From positions 62,001 through 126,000 of the forward strand of contig JAVCCM010000083.1 in assembly GCA_030765455.1 (NCBI GenBank): a DNA stretch of 64,000 nt. Direction: 5' to 3'. The position numbers were made by a program, and so were the translations under genes. Each line of letters starts with the position of its first letter. Position 1 is the stretch's first letter. Source of the DNA: Candidatus Electryonea clarkiae. GTDB taxonomy: Bacteria; Electryoneota; Electryoneia; Electryoneales; Electryoneaceae. Under the pieces are notes generated by a model. That model did not search any database. It was not told where the DNA came from and worked only from the letters and a program-made list of their open reading frames with translations. Shown piece by piece: positions 60,942 through 64,000 of this stretch.

Positions 60942-62216
60942 ATGAAAAGATGGATCGCCGGCATATTGCTGGTTTTTACGTTCATCATCTCCCAGCCCGG
61001 CAAAGCTGAAATGATAACAGTTGTACAGGCGGTGAATAGCGCGTTCTCTCTCCATCCCGCTGTGAAAGTTGCCCGTGCCAACTATAAACAGGCTCTGGGA
61101 CAGAGGCTAATAGACCTGTCACCTGAACCGGCTTCACTGGCTCTTGAATATGAGGGTGTACCGGGCGGCGAGGCTATTGATGCTCACGAAGAACGAAGAT
61201 TGAGTCTATCACAGGAGATTGCGTTTCCATTAAAATATTCGTGGCGCGCAAGGGTTGCAGGCATTGCAGTTGACGAAGCTCGAATTGACGCACTCATTCA
61301 GTTACTGGAATTAGAACTTGAGGTTCGAAACTCATATACCCAAGCCTGGATGATTGACCGGGAACTGAAAATACTCGAAGAAAACGCAGATGCGGCAGAA
61401 AATTACGCGCATCAGCTTAAACGGTTAGTTGAACTTGGTGAAACTGCTCCTCTTGAAGAGAGACGTGCCCGTGTTGAAGCTTTGCAAGCGACAACAAACC
61501 GGGATGCTGTAAGAGAGGAACGATTTGCAGTATTGGGAAAGTTCCGGAGTTTAACCGGGATTGATACAACAGGAATTGTCCTGAGTCCACCAATAGTATT
61601 TAGTCAATCAGATTTGTTTCGTTCAGAAAGTAAGTTCAACGTGGACAAATCGTATGAGCTGAAATCAGCCCAATTACAATCTACCCAAGCAGATATTGAA
61701 ACGAGAGCCGCAGTTTTCAACTGGTTGCCGGATCTGGAACTATCCTACTTCCAACAAAATGTCCCTTCTGAAACCGACCCGGACTTTTGGGGAGTTGAAC
61801 TCGGAATCTCACTTCCTGCATGGTTTTGGTTGAGCGGAAGAGGTGAGATACTGGCTGCAAAGGCTAATCAACGAGCAGCACAAGGAAACCTGGAAAACCT
61901 GAACCTCCAGCAACAAACCGCAACAGTAGAATTAATCCAATCTCAACGAGCGTTATGGGACAAGCTTAAACTATATGAGGAGCAGATACTTCCTCTCGCT
62001 AAAGAATCGTACGAGTTGGCGATGAAAAGCTATAAGACGGGTGAAGCTTCCTACCTGGAGGTGATCGACTCACAACGTACTTTGTTAGACATTCAGCTTG
62101 AACATTTGGAAATTAAGGCTGCTCTTGCCGATGTGACATCTGAAATTGATCGCCTTGCAGGTCGTTCAGTCATCGGTCACGACGAACTCCAGAATATGCT
62201 AAATAGGGGACACTGA
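60942..62216 (+). CDS. Outer membrane efflux protein, CusC/CzcC type
   Basis: A 424-residue TolC-family protein with a signal peptide (GILLVFTFIISQPGKAE) and two OEP repeats; helical blocks are YKQALGQRLIDLSPEPASLA, LRTL-like coils and QRALWDKLKLYEEQILPLAK. It forms the outer-membrane channel of the tripartite heavy-metal efflux pump. The ATG at 60942 has AAGGTGA upstream; a TTG 24 nt earlier is rejected. It ends 1 nt before the membrane fusion gene. Confidence 0.9.
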   Translation: MKRWIAGILLVFTFIISQPGKAEMITVVQAVNSAFSLHPAVKVARANYKQALGQRLIDLSPEPASLALEYEGVPGGEAIDAHEERRLSLSQEIAFPLKYSWRARVAGIAVDEARIDALIQLLELELEVRNSYTQAWMIDRELKILEENADAAENYAHQLKRLVELGETAPLEERRARVEALQATTNRDAVREERFAVLGKFRSLTGIDTTGIVLSPPIVFSQSDLFRSESKFNVDKSYELKSAQLQSTQADIETRAAVFNWLPDLELSYFQQNVPSETDPDFWGVELGISLPAWFWLSGRGEILAAKANQRAAQGNLENLNLQQQTATVELIQSQRALWDKLKLYEEQILPLAKESYELAMKSYKTGEASYLEVIDSQRTLLDIQLEHLEIKAALADVTSEIDRLAGRSVIGHDELQNMLNRGH

Positions 62217-62217
62217 A

Positions 62218-63456
62218 ATGAAATTTTACGTCAGGTACATATTGCTTTTTGCTTATATAGTTACAGCCGGTTTATTGCTGACCGTTACGGGATGCAATGA
62301 AGAATCGGAACATTTACATGAAGCTGAAAGCAGTCAAATTGTTGATGAGCATGGTCACGAAGAAGAGGAAGGCGGACACGAAGGCGAAGATGAAATCCAT
62401 CTTTCACCCCAGGCTGTTAAAGAGGCTGGCATAGTGGTGGAAACGTTGGAACTACGTACGCTCTCTTCCACTTTGGAGTTGCCGGGGACGGTCATGCCTC
62501 ACCCCAAAGGCGAAGGCTTTGTTGGTAGTCTTGTAGAAGGACGCGTCAAGGAGATTTTTGTCGATATTGGCGACCGTGTATTTGAAGGGGAGGCACTTTG
62601 CGTCATTGAGTCCCCCACTGTTGGTGAAGCGGAAGCAGCATACATAACCTCCTTAGCAGAATCGAAATTTGTGAAAGGTGACCTTGAGCGTCATAAAATC
62701 CTTGTTTCTGAAGGGATTGGATCGCAGCAGGAACTACTTGAGCTGCAAGCCCAACTTTCTTCCAGTTCCAGTGCGGTGTTTGCAACCGAAAGAACTTTAC
62801 GTGCTTACGGTTTCAACAACGAAGATTTCAAGATGCTGGAGTCTGACCAGCATACTGGTGGAAGGGTAACTCTTCGCAGCCCGACCGCAGGCAATGTCAT
62901 AAGTCGCGATGCTCGAATTGGTATGCAAGTCACACCTGAATCGGATCTGTTCCATATTGTTAATATGAAAAAGCTTCGTGTCCACGTTGATATTCCTGAA
63001 CAACGTTGCTGTGATCTCTCAAAAGGAATTGAAGTTACAATCATTCCCCAGAACGGTCATCATGACGAATTAAAAGGAAAAATAGAGCGTTTGGGAAATA
63101 GTATTGAACATGCGACTCGAACTCTCGCGGCTTTTGTTACAGTCTATAATCCATCGGGCAAACTGCGCCCCGGAGCCTTTGTCACTGTCCGATTTTCGGC
63201 TGCTAACGGGGAAGTTCAGGCACTGGCAGTCCCATCTGAGGCTGTATGCAAAGATAAACATGGGGATAATGTAGTGTTTGTTGAAGAGGAACCTGGAGAA
63301 TTCATACTCAAGGAGGTCGATACAGGTGTGAGTGCAGATGGATGGACACAGATAGTTTCAGGCGTATCTGCTGGTGAACGAGTAGTCACCAAGGGAGCGT
63401 TTGCTATTAAATCCGAAGCTGACAAGAGTATGTTCGGCGACGGTCACGGACACTAA
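62218..63456 (+). CDS. Membrane fusion lipoprotein, CusB/CzcB type, His-rich
   Basis: A 412-residue RND adaptor. The N-terminus is a lipoprotein signal (AGLLLTVTGCNEES, lipobox Cys), followed by a His/Glu-rich segment (HEAESSQIVDEHGHEEEEGG, then HEGEDEIHL) and a His-rich end (FGDGHGH), typical of CzcB/CusB metal adaptors. Conserved adaptor blocks are VKEIFVDIGDRVFEGEALCV, TLRSPTAGNVISRDARIGMQ and LRPGAFVTVRFSA. It links the inner pump and outer channel and may capture metal. It lies 1 nt after cusC-like and 11 nt before the pump. Confidence 0.93.
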   Translation: MKFYVRYILLFAYIVTAGLLLTVTGCNEESEHLHEAESSQIVDEHGHEEEEGGHEGEDEIHLSPQAVKEAGIVVETLELRTLSSTLELPGTVMPHPKGEGFVGSLVEGRVKEIFVDIGDRVFEGEALCVIESPTVGEAEAAYITSLAESKFVKGDLERHKILVSEGIGSQQELLELQAQLSSSSSAVFATERTLRAYGFNNEDFKMLESDQHTGGRVTLRSPTAGNVISRDARIGMQVTPESDLFHIVNMKKLRVHVDIPEQRCCDLSKGIEVTIIPQNGHHDELKGKIERLGNSIEHATRTLAAFVTVYNPSGKLRPGAFVTVRFSAANGEVQALAVPSEAVCKDKHGDNVVFVEEEPGEFILKEVDTGVSADGWTQIVSGVSAGERVVTKGAFAIKSEADKSMFGDGHGH

Positions 63457-63467
63457 AGGAATCAGTT

Positions 63468-64000
63468 ATGCTGAAGAAAATTATTGAATTCTCTATCAAT
63501 AAGCGGTTATTGCTTGGCCTGTTCCTTCTTGTTTTGATCGGAGTAGGTGTCATATCCTATCGCCAACTCCCTGTTGATGCATTTCCGGATATTTCACCTG
63601 TTATGGTACCTGTTTTTGCTGAAGCTCACGGAATGGCGCCGGAGGAAGTGGAACGACTCATCACATTTCCAATTGAAACGGCTATGAATGGTCTGCCGGG
63701 AGTATCAGCAGTCAGATCCACATCCGCATTCGGAATGGCGGTGATCTACATATATTTTACTGATAATACTGATATTTATTTCGCCCGCCAGTTGGTCTCT
63801 GAACGCTTGAATGCAGCGATAGCTGATTTGCCTGAGATGCATGAACCTCCAGGGCTCGGTCCAATTTCGACTGGTTTAGGTCAAATATTCATGTATTACC
63901 TGGCAGCCGATTCGACAGCGGACAGTGATGGGCTGCCGATGGATATCTATTTGCGAACCCTCAACGATTGGGTTGTGAAGTTTCAACTGGGGACTGTGCC
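63468..64000 (+). CDS. Heavy-metal RND pump, CusA/CzcA type (partial)
   Basis: The first 177 codons of an HME-RND pump. The N-terminus carries a first membrane helix (LLLGLFLLVLIGVGVISYRQ), then the family block LPVDAFPDISPVMVPVFAEA, EEVERLITFPIETAMNGLPG and VRSTSAFGMAVIYIYF. It extrudes monovalent or divalent metal cations with protons. The ATG has AAAGGA upstream. The substrate determinants lie beyond the window. Confidence 0.92.
   Translation, partial: MLKKIIEFSINKRLLLGLFLLVLIGVGVISYRQLPVDAFPDISPVMVPVFAEAHGMAPEEVERLITFPIETAMNGLPGVSAVRSTSAFGMAVIYIYFTDNTDIYFARQLVSERLNAAIADLPEMHEPPGLGPISTGLGQIFMYYLAADSTADSDGLPMDIYLRTLNDWVVKFQLGTV

Noticed and set aside
1..64000. General reassignment of UGA (as in some candidate phyla)
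   Set aside because: UGA is used as an ordinary stop at several well-defined gene ends, for example fliR and the HD gene, where the frame must end.
1..64000. tRNA, rRNA or CRISPR arrays
   Set aside because: No cloverleaf-type sequence, rRNA segment or regular direct-repeat array was recognised by eye; a covariance search would be needed to exclude a tRNA.

Overview
The window looks like a chromosome segment of a flagellated, Gram-negative bacterium of the FCB (Fibrobacteres-Chlorobi-Bacteroidetes) supergroup, probably a lineage outside Bacteroidetes proper. The clues are a secreted protein with a type IX secretion (T9SS) C-terminal sorting domain, a DUF5683-type envelope protein, one match to the Bacteroidota-type promoter (TTTG-N20-TAnnTTTG), moderate to low GC, and a complete flagellar export gate. 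The phylum is an inference; no rRNA or tRNA gene was seen.

Positions 1-35,000 are almost one block of flagellar genes on the minus strand. In transcription order it is flgB-flgC-hypothetical-fliE-fliF-fliG-fliH-fliI-fliJ-motE-like-fliK, then flgD-TIGR02530-flgE-flbD-motA-motB-fliL-fliM-fliN(Y)-fliO-fapA, then fliP-fliQ, three two-component genes, fliR-flhB-flhA-flhF-flhG-small membrane protein-fliA-hypothetical. An HDOD protein and a GAF/PAS sensor (cut by the left edge) follow. Many genes overlap by 4 nt or abut. Sigma-54 type -24/-12 elements lie upstream of flgB and flgD, a good one upstream of flhA and a weak one upstream of fliP, which suggests RpoN control of early and middle flagellar genes with FliA (sigma-28) encoded at the end. 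Distal rod, ring, filament and cap genes (flgF, flgG, flgH, flgI, fliC, fliD, flgK, flgL) are absent and must lie elsewhere.

Positions 35,000-47,900 hold mixed housekeeping and envelope genes: a GT4 glycosyltransferase, a carboxypeptidase-regulatory-like protein, an Hsp20 chaperone with a perfect sigma-54 promoter, a large secreted CapA-type protein, RidA, a DUF5683 protein, an HD hydrolase coupled to a PHP-domain protein, a second HDOD protein and an MFS transporter. Small palindromic and dispersed repeats mark several gene ends.

Positions 47,900-50,400 form an AT-rich accessory island with a compact cassette: an OLD/AAA_15-like ATPase, a small protein with a PD-(D/E)XK-like D...ExK signature, and a 49-residue ORF. 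It resembles a defence module but matches no system I can name. After it come an uncharacterised gene, Ogt, a DinG-family helicase-exonuclease with an apparently non-standard start, and gcvPB.

The most striking gene is at 56,726-59,059. It is a secreted thioredoxin-like protein of the Omp28-like kind, with an in-frame UGA exactly where the first cysteine of its CxxC motif should be, followed by a perfect hairpin at bacterial SECIS distance, and ending in a T9SS sorting domain. It reads as an extracellular or surface-bound selenoprotein. The window closes with two small membrane proteins, a Cys/His-containing membrane protein and a heavy-metal efflux operon of the CusCBA/CzcCBA type, whose RND pump runs off the right edge.
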